From a virus, in IMG/VR virus record IMGVR_UViG_3300032087_005456, positions 1 to 28,777 of that record: DNA of 28,777 bases; one strand, written 5' to 3'. Of this stretch, positions 13,508 to 22,700 are shown piece after piece. Each line of letters starts with the position of its first letter. Position 1 is the first letter of the stretch. A model generated the notes under the pieces. It saw nothing but the letters and a program-made list of their open reading frames with translations, was not told the DNA's origin and ran no database searches. The translations under genes and the position numbers were made by a program.

Positions 13508-13911
13508 AGAAAATAATATCTCTACTTGAACGTCAGTTTACACAAGGTTCTATTGATGTAGATAAATATTTAAAGATATGTGAACAATTAGGTGAAGAGC
13601 CTAATCCAGAAAAAATGCCAGTGACTGTAGAGTCTTATCCATTTGAAGTACAACAGGCATTTTTTGTACATGATCTTTTACCAGATAGATGGGACGGAAT
13701 GAGCGGATCATATTTTGGAAAAGACATGGCAGCACTTGGAACCATTTTAGATATTTGGAAAATAGAAGACAAAAAGACAGTTGTTTACTTTTTAAAACAT
13801 ATTGAAGCAAAAAGAGTAGACAAGATAAATAAAGAACTGGAACAAAAAAGAAAAGCTAGAGAAAGAAGTAGCAAAGGTGGGGTAGGAAATATTCCAAAAA
13901 TTAAAAAATAA
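13073..13911 (+). CDS. Tail assembly chaperone gpGT, made by -1 frameshift
   Basis: After slippage on A AAT TTT (13486-13492) translation continues in the -1 frame from TAC at 13492 to the TAA at 13909, giving about 279 residues: 140 from the zero frame then 139 new ones starting YYAQVEKIISLLERQ. The new part has an acidic start, then a DLLPDRWDGMSGSYFGKDMA segment and a long charged helix (KHIEAKRVDKINKELEQKRK). This T-type extension would bind the tape measure. The -1 frame is open exactly from the slippery site: a TGA (13483-13485) closes it just upstream. A gene caller would report the extension as a separate ORF from ATG 13615, but that ATG lacks a Shine-Dalgarno site. Confidence 0.88.
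13486..13529 (+). promoter_or_regulatory. Programmed -1 ribosomal frameshift signal
   Basis: Slippery heptamer A AAT TTT at 13486-13492 (zero-frame codons AAT TTT; -1 codons AAA TTT), a 7-base spacer, then a perfect hairpin. The stem is 13500-13510 with 13519-13529 (TCAAGTAGAGA against TCTCTACTTGA), 11 base pairs, with an 8-base A/T loop. The zero-frame TAG (13505-13507) lies inside the stem. Spacer length and stem position are those of known stimulatory structures. Confidence 0.88.
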
Positions 13912-16900
13912 TGGCAGATTTTAAGGTAGTTGGTAAGTTAACAATTGATGATAAAGGTCAATTGGGAATAATTGCAAACAAATCAAAAGCAGCAGCAAAA
14001 GGACTAGATAATACAGGTAAATCTGCTAGAACTGCTGATCGTAATTTAAAAGGTGCTGCTCAGGCATCTTCAAATACCACTAAAAACTTTTCAAAAATGG
14101 CACAAGGCATCGAAGGAGGCCTCGTACCTGCTTATGCTACTTTAGCAGCTAGTTTATTTGCGATTACTGCTGTCTTTCAAGGTTTAAAAGCAGCAGCAGA
14201 TTTAAAAAATCAACAAAGAGGTTTAGAACTATTTAGTGAATCCACAGGTAAAAATATGCTTGGTGTAGCAGAGTCTATTCGACAAGCTACAAATGGAATT
14301 ATTTCATTTAAAGAAGCAGCTCAAGCAGCCGCAATTACAACAGCTGCAGGATTTAGTGCTGAACAAGTAGCTGATCTTGCAAAAGGAGCAAAACTTGCTT
14401 CTGTTGCTCTTGGTAGAGATATGGGAGATTCTTTTCAAAGACTTATTCGTGGTGTTACAAAAGCTGAACCAGAACTACTCGATGAATTAGGTATTATTCT
14501 TCGACTAGATATTGCTACAAGAAAATTTGCAGATGCAAATGGATTAGTTGCAGAAAAACTTACAATTGCACAAAGACAAGCTGCTGTATTTGAAGAAGTT
14601 TCAAGACAATTAACAAAAAACTTTGGAGATTTTGAAGAACACGCAGATGAATTAACAAATGACTTTGCAAAACTAGAAACTGCATTTATGCAAGTTATTA
14701 AAAATCTATCAGAATTTGTAGGTCCATTAGAAGTTCTTGCTTCCTTCTTAGCACGAAATTCAGGAGCTGCCGCTCTTGTATTTGCTGGATTTGTAACAAG
14801 TATTGCAAAACAAGCATTTCCAGCTTTAACAAACTTAACAGATGCATTTTCTACTTATGGTCAAAATGCACAAGCAAGAGCAGACCAAAGTATTGCAGCT
14901 GTACAAAGAGCTACTGATAGATTCAGATTAAGTGCTTCAGAGTTTACAAGACAAGAATTAAGAAAAAATACTGTTTTTCAATCATACTTAAAAAGAAGAG
15001 GTATATTAGAGCAAAATTTCTTCTTTAAAAGTGAAGCGAATCAAAAACGTTCTGTACGTATGATGATTGTACATTTAGAGAAAAAAGCAGCTGCAGGAAA
15101 AGCAATTAATGAAGCCGAACTTGCAAATTTAAAACTTGTTTTAAAAAGAATGGAAGCAGCTCACCAAACAACATTAGGTAGAATGGTTGCAGGAGCACAA
15201 GCAGCAGGAGCTGCTATGTCTACAGCAATTGTTGCTCCAACAGCACTTGCTCAATCTGGGTTAGCTGCTATGGCAACTTTTGTTGCAACAAGATTAAGTC
15301 CTGTATTTGCGGCATTGGGTGCAGTTATAAATGGAGCATTTTTTATATTTACAACAGTATTTATTGGAAAATTTTTATATGATTTAATCTTTTTAACAGA
15401 CGAGATGAAAGAAAGACAAGATAAATTAAATAGTGAGTTAGAAAGAACAGATCAACTATTACAATTTGCTGGAGGAACAGCAAAAAATATTTTAAAAGCA
15501 CAAATGGACGATGCAAACGATTCTATTTATGAAGTACAACAAAATTTATTAAGAGTATATAGATTAGTTCAAGCAGTAGGTGGTTTAGAAAAAATTAGAG
15601 GTTTAGCAAGTTTAGAAGGCGGTACAAATCAAACATTAAAACAACTAAGTGATGCAGAAAGACAAAATGTAGCACAACAAATAACTTCATTTATTGGAAC
15701 AACTGCAGGAGCAGACGGATTTGAAAAAAATATGCAGACTTTTGTAGATGAATTATCTAAGGAACTAAATCCTACTGGAGCTGCATTCGTTGCCGAAAAG
15801 TTGCAACCTTTACAAAATGCATTAGATCAATTTGATCCAAATAATCCTGATTCTTTAGAAGGTTTATTAAAAACACTTGCTGAGTTATTATCTAAAAAAA
15901 CTACTTTAAAAGTAGATACATTATTAACACTTTTAGATCCTTTTCAAAAAATTCAAGAAGAAGTAATTGAAACAGGAGGTCGTATTGCTGATTTAGATGA
16001 TGCTACTAAAAATTTAGTTGAAACTGCTATGGATTTTAGACGAAAATTTAGACCAACTTCAGAAGAAGCATTTGCTAAAGCAATGGAAGGAGTATTAACT
16101 GGAACAGAAGCAAAAGTAGAGGCAATTGGATCACTCGGATTTACAAAAATAATACCTAAAATGAAGGACGAAGACATTGCGGCTATAATAAGACAACGAT
16201 TTGGATTAGACGATAATTTTGAACTAGATGTGCAGCAAATTTTAGCAGAATTTAGACTAGGAGTAGAAGCTACTAAAGCATTGCCAGGACTTATTTCAGA
16301 CAGAACTGCAATAGATAATGAATTAAAATTCTTAAAATCTAAAAAAGACGCAACAAGTAAATTAGCTGCACAAGAACAACAAATAAAATTATTTCTAAAA
16401 GACGAAGAAATAATTAAGGCAAAAATAAATCAATTAGATTCTGGAAGAAACTTACTTAGCACAGAAGCACAAGCAAAATTAGATATAGAAATAGGAAAAG
16501 AAAATGAAAAACTACGTGTAATTGAACAGCAAAGAAAAGAATATGCAAGATCAATTAGTCTTATTGGAACAATAAATGATACAATGTCTCAAGGACTAGA
16601 AAAAATGTTTTTTGATTTAACAATGGGAGCTACAAACTTTGCCGAGTCTTTTAGAGGATTAATAAAAATGATTCTTGCAGAAATGGCAAAAATAGCAGCT
16701 ATGAGAATGGCTGCTTCTACAATGTCTTTTATAGGATTAGCAAATGGTGGTATTATGCCAATGGCATCAGGCGGGGTTATAAATAGAGCAAATAGCTATG
16801 CTGCTGGAGGTATAGCAACAGAACCCACTTATCTTGTAGGAGAAGGTAAATATAATGAAGCAGTAGTACCACTACCAAATGGAAGAAGTATTCCAGTTGA

Positions 16901-17069
16901 TATGAATGGTGGCAGTGGAACAAATGTAACAATTAATATAGATGGAAGTTCAACAGCAAGTGGTGGATTAGATGCAAATACAGGAAAACAACTTGGACAC
17001 ATGATTCAAGCTGCTACAATGGAAATTATTCAAAGAGAGAAACGACCTGGAGGAGTATTAAGTAGATAA
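13911..17069 (+). CDS. Tape measure protein (lambda gpH-like)
   Basis: This 1,052-residue protein sets tail length and probably aids DNA entry. It is mostly helical with Ala/Lys/Gln-rich stretches. Hydrophobic segments lie near residues 70-95 (AYATLAASLFAITAVFQGL), 284-302 (AALVFAGFVTSIAKQAF) and 450-497 (FAALGAVINGAFFIFTTVFI), as is usual for tape measures that insert in the host membrane. The C-terminus has the typical Gly-rich end (GLANGGIMPMASGGVINRA, then GGIATEPTYLVGEGKYNEAV and VPLPNGRSIPV). It starts in a TAATG overlap with gpGT and ends in one with the gpM-like gene. At about 0.15 nm per residue it would predict a tail near 150 nm, a rule-of-thumb estimate. Confidence 0.93.
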   Translation: MADFKVVGKLTIDDKGQLGIIANKSKAAAKGLDNTGKSARTADRNLKGAAQASSNTTKNFSKMAQGIEGGLVPAYATLAASLFAITAVFQGLKAAADLKNQQRGLELFSESTGKNMLGVAESIRQATNGIISFKEAAQAAAITTAAGFSAEQVADLAKGAKLASVALGRDMGDSFQRLIRGVTKAEPELLDELGIILRLDIATRKFADANGLVAEKLTIAQRQAAVFEEVSRQLTKNFGDFEEHADELTNDFAKLETAFMQVIKNLSEFVGPLEVLASFLARNSGAAALVFAGFVTSIAKQAFPALTNLTDAFSTYGQNAQARADQSIAAVQRATDRFRLSASEFTRQELRKNTVFQSYLKRRGILEQNFFFKSEANQKRSVRMMIVHLEKKAAAGKAINEAELANLKLVLKRMEAAHQTTLGRMVAGAQAAGAAMSTAIVAPTALAQSGLAAMATFVATRLSPVFAALGAVINGAFFIFTTVFIGKFLYDLIFLTDEMKERQDKLNSELERTDQLLQFAGGTAKNILKAQMDDANDSIYEVQQNLLRVYRLVQAVGGLEKIRGLASLEGGTNQTLKQLSDAERQNVAQQITSFIGTTAGADGFEKNMQTFVDELSKELNPTGAAFVAEKLQPLQNALDQFDPNNPDSLEGLLKTLAELLSKKTTLKVDTLLTLLDPFQKIQEEVIETGGRIADLDDATKNLVETAMDFRRKFRPTSEEAFAKAMEGVLTGTEAKVEAIGSLGFTKIIPKMKDEDIAAIIRQRFGLDDNFELDVQQILAEFRLGVEATKALPGLISDRTAIDNELKFLKSKKDATSKLAAQEQQIKLFLKDEEIIKAKINQLDSGRNLLSTEAQAKLDIEIGKENEKLRVIEQQRKEYARSISLIGTINDTMSQGLEKMFFDLTMGATNFAESFRGLIKMILAEMAKIAAMRMAASTMSFIGLANGGIMPMASGGVINRANSYAAGGIATEPTYLVGEGKYNEAVVPLPNGRSIPVDMNGGSGTNVTINIDGSSTASGGLDANTGKQLGHMIQAATMEIIQREKRPGGVLSR

Positions 17070-17455
17070 TGGCAACAGCAATTACACAAAATAATGGAAG
17101 TAATATTACTGGATTTTCAGCACCTGTAAGTGTAGATAAAGGATTTCAAAGAAAATCAGACCCAAAAATACATGCAATTTCTTTTGGTGATGGATATGAA
17201 CAAAGATTAGCTGATGGACTAAATAATTTAAGTCAAACAATGGACGTAACTTTTAATACTAGACCAAAAGCAGAAATAGATGATTTGGTAGCATTTTTTG
17301 AAAGTTTAGGTGGAGTATCTAAATTTAGAATGACTATTGATGATACAAATGGAACAGAGACAATAAAAGTTGTCTGCAAAGCATGGCAACAGACATGGAA
17401 CTATGATAACTACTATAGTTTATCAGCAACTTTTGAAAGAGTATACGAAGCATAA
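17069..17455 (+). CDS. Minor tail protein, lambda gpM-like
   Basis: This 128-residue protein matches the minor tail protein M family: KGFQRKSDPKIHAISFGDGY then EQRLADGLN, a DVTFNTRPKAEIDDLVAFFE helix, and a closing sheet (IKVVCKAWQQTWNYDNYYSL, SATFERVYEA). In lambda gpM completes the tail tip between tape measure and gpL. Its order here (H-M-L-K-I-J) is exactly that of lambda. It is bracketed by TAATG overlaps on both sides. The gene ends in the FERV(Y/F) signature common to this family. Confidence 0.9.
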   Translation: MATAITQNNGSNITGFSAPVSVDKGFQRKSDPKIHAISFGDGYEQRLADGLNNLSQTMDVTFNTRPKAEIDDLVAFFESLGGVSKFRMTIDDTNGTETIKVVCKAWQQTWNYDNYYSLSATFERVYEA

Positions 17456-18684
17456 TGGCAGAAAAAATAGCAATAAAGGAAATACAAGGATTAGAGCAGG
17501 CATCTCCTCTTGTAACATTATATGAAATTGAATTAGATTCAACAGGATCATCAAAATTGTATTATGTTAATTCTTTAGAGAGTGATTTAACTACTGTACA
17601 ATTGTATGACTATGATACAAATACACAGTTAAATACTTATGATGCCATACCTATAATTATGGAGGGATTTGAACATAAATCAACAGGTCCAACTGCTCGA
17701 CCTGTTATAAGATTAGGAAATGTGACAGCAACTTTTGCTACTGATTTAGGCTCTCTTAGTTTTCAAGATTTACTTGGATTTAAAGTACATAGAAGAAGAA
17801 CATATAAAAAATATTTAAAAGGAGAAGCATCTGATCCAGGATCAGGAGCAACACCAGTAGAATTTCCTAGAGAAACTTATGTAATTGATAGAATTGAAAC
17901 TGAAGATGCCCAAGAAATTGCTTTTGAATTAACAACTCCTTTTGATTTAGAAGGACTTATGCTTCCTTATAGAGTAATTGGACATAATGCCTGTTCTTGG
18001 ATATATCAAGGAGCTTCAGCAAGTGTAGCAGAAAAAGATAGACGAGGCGGTTGTATATGGAACGCAAAAAGTAAATACTTATTAAACGGTACAATATATA
18101 CTGCATATGTAAATGAAGATGATGAATATGTGATTACATCAGGAACTTCTTTTACAACCTACTCAAGCAGTGGCACAGAAGATGGATATTATAGTACTAC
18201 AACAGCATATTCAAGTGGATCAGCAGGTGGAGTATATAGATTAAAAGCAGATGGAAGTTTTGATACTTCTGTAACAGGAAATTTAACAAACTATTGGCAA
18301 GCAGCAGCGGACTCAAGCGGAGTTACACCTGCAGACGGTAACTCAAACTGGCACCGCATAAGAGTATATGGAACTTATAGTAACTCAAATACTTATTATG
18401 CTTATAGTGATGATAGATACAATGATTATGTAGTACATAATAATTTATTATGGAAAGCAAAAAGAACACAAGCGTCTGGAGGAGATCAAGTTGCTCCTAG
18501 CAGTACAGCAACAGAATTTTGGACAAAAGGAGATATTTGTGGTAAAAGACTTTCTTCTTGTTCATGTAGATTTGGATTTAATCCAATAAATCCAGGAACT
18601 GCATCAAGTACAGGAAAAGCTTCAAAAGATACTTCAAAAGTTCTTCCATTTGGAGGGTTTCCAGGTGCAAGAAAGTTTAAGTAA
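17455..18684 (+). CDS. Minor tail protein, lambda gpL-like, with inserted domain
   Basis: This 409-residue protein follows gpM in lambda order. The N-terminal half (TLYEIELD, PIIMEGFEHKSTGPTARPVI, LGFKVHRRRTYKKYL, ETYVIDRIETEDAQEIAFEL) fits gpL. In lambda the C-terminal half binds an iron-sulfur cluster by four cysteines. Here candidates are C180 (HNACSWIYQG), C200 (RRGGCIWN), C362 (DICGKRLSSC) and C369 or C371. About 160 residues separate C200 and C362, far more than in lambda, and contain an aromatic, Ser/Thr/Tyr-rich module whose end (YAYSDDRYNDYVVHNNLLWK, AKRTQASGGDQVAPSS, then FWTKGD) resembles small CBM5/12-like carbohydrate-binding modules. It overlaps gpK by 20 bases. Confidence 0.88.
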   Translation: MAEKIAIKEIQGLEQASPLVTLYEIELDSTGSSKLYYVNSLESDLTTVQLYDYDTNTQLNTYDAIPIIMEGFEHKSTGPTARPVIRLGNVTATFATDLGSLSFQDLLGFKVHRRRTYKKYLKGEASDPGSGATPVEFPRETYVIDRIETEDAQEIAFELTTPFDLEGLMLPYRVIGHNACSWIYQGASASVAEKDRRGGCIWNAKSKYLLNGTIYTAYVNEDDEYVITSGTSFTTYSSSGTEDGYYSTTTAYSSGSAGGVYRLKADGSFDTSVTGNLTNYWQAAADSSGVTPADGNSNWHRIRVYGTYSNSNTYYAYSDDRYNDYVVHNNLLWKAKRTQASGGDQVAPSSTATEFWTKGDICGKRLSSCSCRFGFNPINPGTASSTGKASKDTSKVLPFGGFPGARKFK

Positions 18685-18991
18685 GTTACTACCTGAGATT
18701 TATTCTCATGTAGAAAAAACAGTCCCATATGAAGCATGTGGACTAGTGATTGATGGCCCAGAGTTTATTCCTCTGAAAAATATGAGTGATGATAAAAATC
18801 ACTTTGTAATCGACCCAAAGATGTTCGTCAAGTATATGATGAAATCAAAAATATTATATGTAGTCCATAGTCACTATCAACAAGATTGTATGCCAAGTGA
18901 GCATGATAAAAATGTATGTAAGGCTTTAGGTATTCCATACTTAATTGTATCTTACCCAGATAAAAAGGAATATATTTATGACCCAAGTTAA
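18665..18991 (+). CDS. JAMM/MPN metallopeptidase, lambda gpK-like (single domain)
   Basis: I start this gene at GTG 18665 because GGAGGG (18652-18657) lies seven bases upstream, inside gpL; an upstream in-frame TTG at 18650 lacks such a site. The 108-residue product has a conserved early glutamate (VPYEACGLVID) and the JAMM zinc motif HSHYQQDCMPSEHD, in which two His and the final Asp bind zinc and the Ser supports catalysis. Lambda gpK joins this domain to an NlpC/P60 peptidase; that second domain is absent here. The protein may process a tail component or act on the cell wall. It overlaps the next gene by 14 bases. Confidence 0.88.
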   Translation: MQESLSKLLPEIYSHVEKTVPYEACGLVIDGPEFIPLKNMSDDKNHFVIDPKMFVKYMMKSKILYVVHSHYQQDCMPSEHDKNVCKALGIPYLIVSYPDKKEYIYDPS

Positions 18992-19772
18992 ATTATTAGG
19001 AGAATTAGGACAAAAGTTTGGAAGCGACTGGTCTTCTAGTAGTAAGCGTGCGCGTGATATTTTTAAACTTATAGATTGTCAAACTGAAGGATTTAAAGAA
19101 TACTTAATTGACTGTCATAACAAAAATATTCAATTTACAGTTCAAAATGGAGATGATTTTTTAGATGCAGATGATTTAGTCATGCCTGTATTAAAAGATA
19201 CTGTTATCATAACCCCAGTACCTGCAGGTTCAGGAAAAGGTCTTGGAAAACTTATAGCTGGATTACTTATTCTTGGAGCAATGTTTTTTACTGCTGGGAC
19301 TGCTGCAGCATTTACTACTGGAGGAAGTATGTTTGCAGGTACAGGCATGACAGCTGCTCAAGTTTTAGGTGGAACATCAAGCGCTGTTGCAGGAGGAACA
19401 ATTGGATTAAATACACTTGGCTCTGCAGTAATGATGTTAGGAATAAACTTAGCAGTAACGGGGTTAACAGAAATGTCTACAAAAGATGCAGGTAAGATGG
19501 AAAGTGACCCATCATACTTTTTTAATGGAGCAGAAAATAATATAGAACAAGGATCACCTGTTCCACTACTATATGGGAAAATGAAGATTGGTGGTAATCC
19601 AATTTCACAAGGATATGCACCAGGTAGAATAACTAATAATCGAGGATATTATTATGCAAGTAATAATATTAATTATAATGCCTCGACTTATTATGGAAAT
19701 ACAAACTATACTCAAGGAGTATGGGCAAATGATACAAATTCAGATGTAAATATAACAGAGAGCGAAAAATAA
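18978..19772 (+). CDS. Tail assembly protein, lambda gpI-like
   Basis: The protein has 264 residues from ATG 18978, with AAGGAA seven bases upstream; a longer in-frame start at 18945 has no ribosome site. Residues 1-85 form a beta-grasp (ubiquitin-like) domain ending DTVIITPVPAGSGKG. Then comes a Gly/Ala-rich hydrophobic region (KLIAGLLILGAMFFTAGTAA through MMLGINLAVTGLTEM), which is characteristic of gpI, and a motif PVPLLYGKMKIGGNPISQGY. The C-terminal 45 residues are Asn/Tyr/Thr-rich low complexity. In lambda gpI is needed for tail tip assembly and is not in the finished particle. Adjacency to a JAMM peptidase repeats the known phage pairing. TAATG joins it to gpJ. Confidence 0.88.
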   Translation: MTQVKLLGELGQKFGSDWSSSSKRARDIFKLIDCQTEGFKEYLIDCHNKNIQFTVQNGDDFLDADDLVMPVLKDTVIITPVPAGSGKGLGKLIAGLLILGAMFFTAGTAAAFTTGGSMFAGTGMTAAQVLGGTSSAVAGGTIGLNTLGSAVMMLGINLAVTGLTEMSTKDAGKMESDPSYFFNGAENNIEQGSPVPLLYGKMKIGGNPISQGYAPGRITNNRGYYYASNNINYNASTYYGNTNYTQGVWANDTNSDVNITESEK

Positions 19773-22700
19773 TGGCAAGATATAATAGAGAACCTTTTTC
19801 AGTAAAAAATAAAAGTGATTTATCGAATCCAAATAAAGATCAATATGCAATTACTTATGATGTATTAAGTGAAGGCCCGATAGAAGGTCTAGCAGATGGT
19901 TTATCTTCTATTTTTATTAATGATGTTCCAATCATACAAAAACTTGCTGATGATATAATGAAACCACGTAGATTTAGCGTGGCTACTACTGCAAGTACAG
20001 CAACAATTACAAATGCACAATTTGGAGTTATTGATGCTCTTAGTTATCAAAATAAAGAAGGTCTAGATATAGGAACTCGTTATGTTGCAATAGACAAAGC
20101 AGGAGCAAAAGGAACAGGAATCGCTTCCGCTACTGCAACAACACAAACTATAACAACTTCATCAAACTTCTTTACTTCTTCCATGGCAAATGGACTTCAT
20201 GGAACTGCTCCTGTATATTTGCGAGTTGCAGGTGCAGGACAAGATGGATCAGACTTTGTTACTAAAATCTCTACAATAGTTTCTGCTACTGAAGCAACAG
20301 TAGTGCACCCTGTTCCAACAACAGTCTCAAATGTAGATATTTTCTTTGATCACTTTTCAGAAATTGCAAGTATTAGTGGTAATACAGCAACTCTTACTGA
20401 CGCGCCTGGAGTCACTCTTTCTAGCACTTCTGCACAAGTTTCAAGTCCAGTTACAAATGTAAATTTATCAAATCTATGGAACTTTCAAAATGTAGCACTT
20501 GGTTTTAGAACAGGACATCAACTACAATCACCAATTATATTAAATACAAGTTTTGGACAGGCTTCCACACTTGCTGCTCCAAATATGGAATTACGACAGA
20601 ATGATTTAAGAGCTACAATTGGTACTACAGGAAATTTATCAAGTACTACATATAATGATGACGAATTAGATGAACCTAGTCAAGATGCAGGTACAGGACT
20701 TGATACAGTTCTTACAGATTCTTTTTTAAGTGTAAGTAATCCAAGTGAAGTTGATGAAATTCATGTAACTTTTACGTTACCTTCTTGTCATGCATTAAAA
20801 TCTTCGAGTGGAGCAAAAGGTCCTTCTTTTGTTGAATTACAAATATGGTTTGAATATAGTACTGATGGCGGTACAAATTATGAATCTGTATTAATGTTTG
20901 GACCAACTAATAATGAGATACTAAATAGAACAGGTCCAAAAGGTGGAAGAAATGTAAACTATGTAATTGATGGAGTAGCTCAGATTCCAAATGATGGTTA
21001 CATTAAACCAAGAGAAGCACAATATACAAGTTTTATAGAAGAGTTTGTTATAAATACTGAGCCTTTTCAACCTTACGATAATTTCAGACTTAGAATACGA
21101 AGAATAAATGATCTTAACTTTAAAGACGGAAGTTTTCAACATACTAATCCATGTACAGTATCTACTGTAGAATGTATTGTAAAAGACAAACTTTCTTATC
21201 CATGGACAGCATACGGTGCATTACAATTCAATGCTCGTGACTTTGACAATAATTTACCAGTAAGAAGTTATTTATTGAAAGGACGAAAAGTAAAAGTTCC
21301 TACAAACTATTTTACTCGTGATGAAACTGGAGGAGCCGCTACCTACAATCGAAATGTATCTACTGGTGCAGACGCAGGAAGCTATCAGAGTTGGGACGGT
21401 AACTTTAGAGGAGATAAAAGTTTAGCTTCAAACTCAGTAAACTATCAAGAAGTCTATACAGATAATCCAGTATGGATATTTTATGATTTACTTACAAATG
21501 AAAGATATGGACTAGGACAATTTATAGATGAAGATCAAATTGATAAATATGAGTTATTTCGACTAGCAAGATATTGTGATGAAGAAGTCTCAGATGGAGA
21601 AGGCGGAACTGAACCAAGATTTACATGTAATGTTTACTTAACAAAAACAACAGAAGCAACCTCTATGCTAAAGCAATTTGCAAGTATTTTTAGAGGAATG
21701 GCACTTTGGATAGATGGACAGATAACAGCAATTTCAGATCAACCAAAACAACCTGTTTATACATTTACAAAAGCAAACGTAAAAGACGGAGCTTTTAGTT
21801 ATGAAGGAACAGGAGAAAGATTAAAAACAAACCAAATAAAAGTAACATGGAATGATCCAACTGATAATTATAGACAAGCTATTGAGTATGTAGAAGATTC
21901 TGAATCTATTGCAACTCAGAATAGAATTATTCGAGAAGACGTACTTGCTTTTGGTACTACATCAAGAGGACAAGCACATAGACTCGGAAAATGGAAACTA
22001 CTGAGTGCTCAAAATGAAAAAGAGACTGTTACTTTTATAACAGGACTAAATGCTGCTGGATTAAGACCAGGAGATATTATTACTGTACAAGATGCAGATA
22101 AAGATAGAGCAAGTTATTCAGGTCGAGTGTCAAATACAGGAACACGAAATACAACTACAATTCCACTTGATCGATCAATTACTTTACCTTCAGATTCATT
22201 TACAACTGGGTTTCCACCAGAACTTTTACTAATATATCCAGAGGGCGGAGCATACCTAAATCAAGATAGCGCAACTATAAGTAGTACAGATTATTCAAGA
22301 GGAGATTTAATTCCAAGTGTAACAAGTTCTACCGCAGCAGCAAATCTTGTTGATGATTCAAGTAATAAAGTCGAAGTCTTTTGGTCAGAGAATGTAAGAG
22401 TAGAAAGTCAAGTCTTAAATAATAGCACAGGAACAGGAAGTGTTTCTTCACTTGTTGTAAGCTCTGCATTTACATCAACACCAAATGCAGAGGTAATGTG
22501 GGCATTAAAACTTTACAATGCTGATGGAACAGAAGCAACAGGATCAGCAAAAGACTATAAAATAATTTCAATAAAAGAAACACCAGATCAAGAATTTGAA
22601 GTAATCGGAGCCGCTTTCTATAGAAATAAATTTGATATAATAGAAAGAGGTTTTATTATTCCACCACAACCAACAGCAACTACTCCTGATCCAGATGAAG

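Noticed and set aside
13615-13911. Independent 98-residue gene starting at ATG 13615
   Set aside because: The -1 frame is open back to the slippery site at 13486, there is no Shine-Dalgarno site before 13615, and the sequence is the end of the gpGT extension.
18650-18664. TTG start at 18650 for the gpK-like gene
   Set aside because: GGAGGG at 18652-18657 would lie inside that reading frame and is correctly spaced for GTG 18665.
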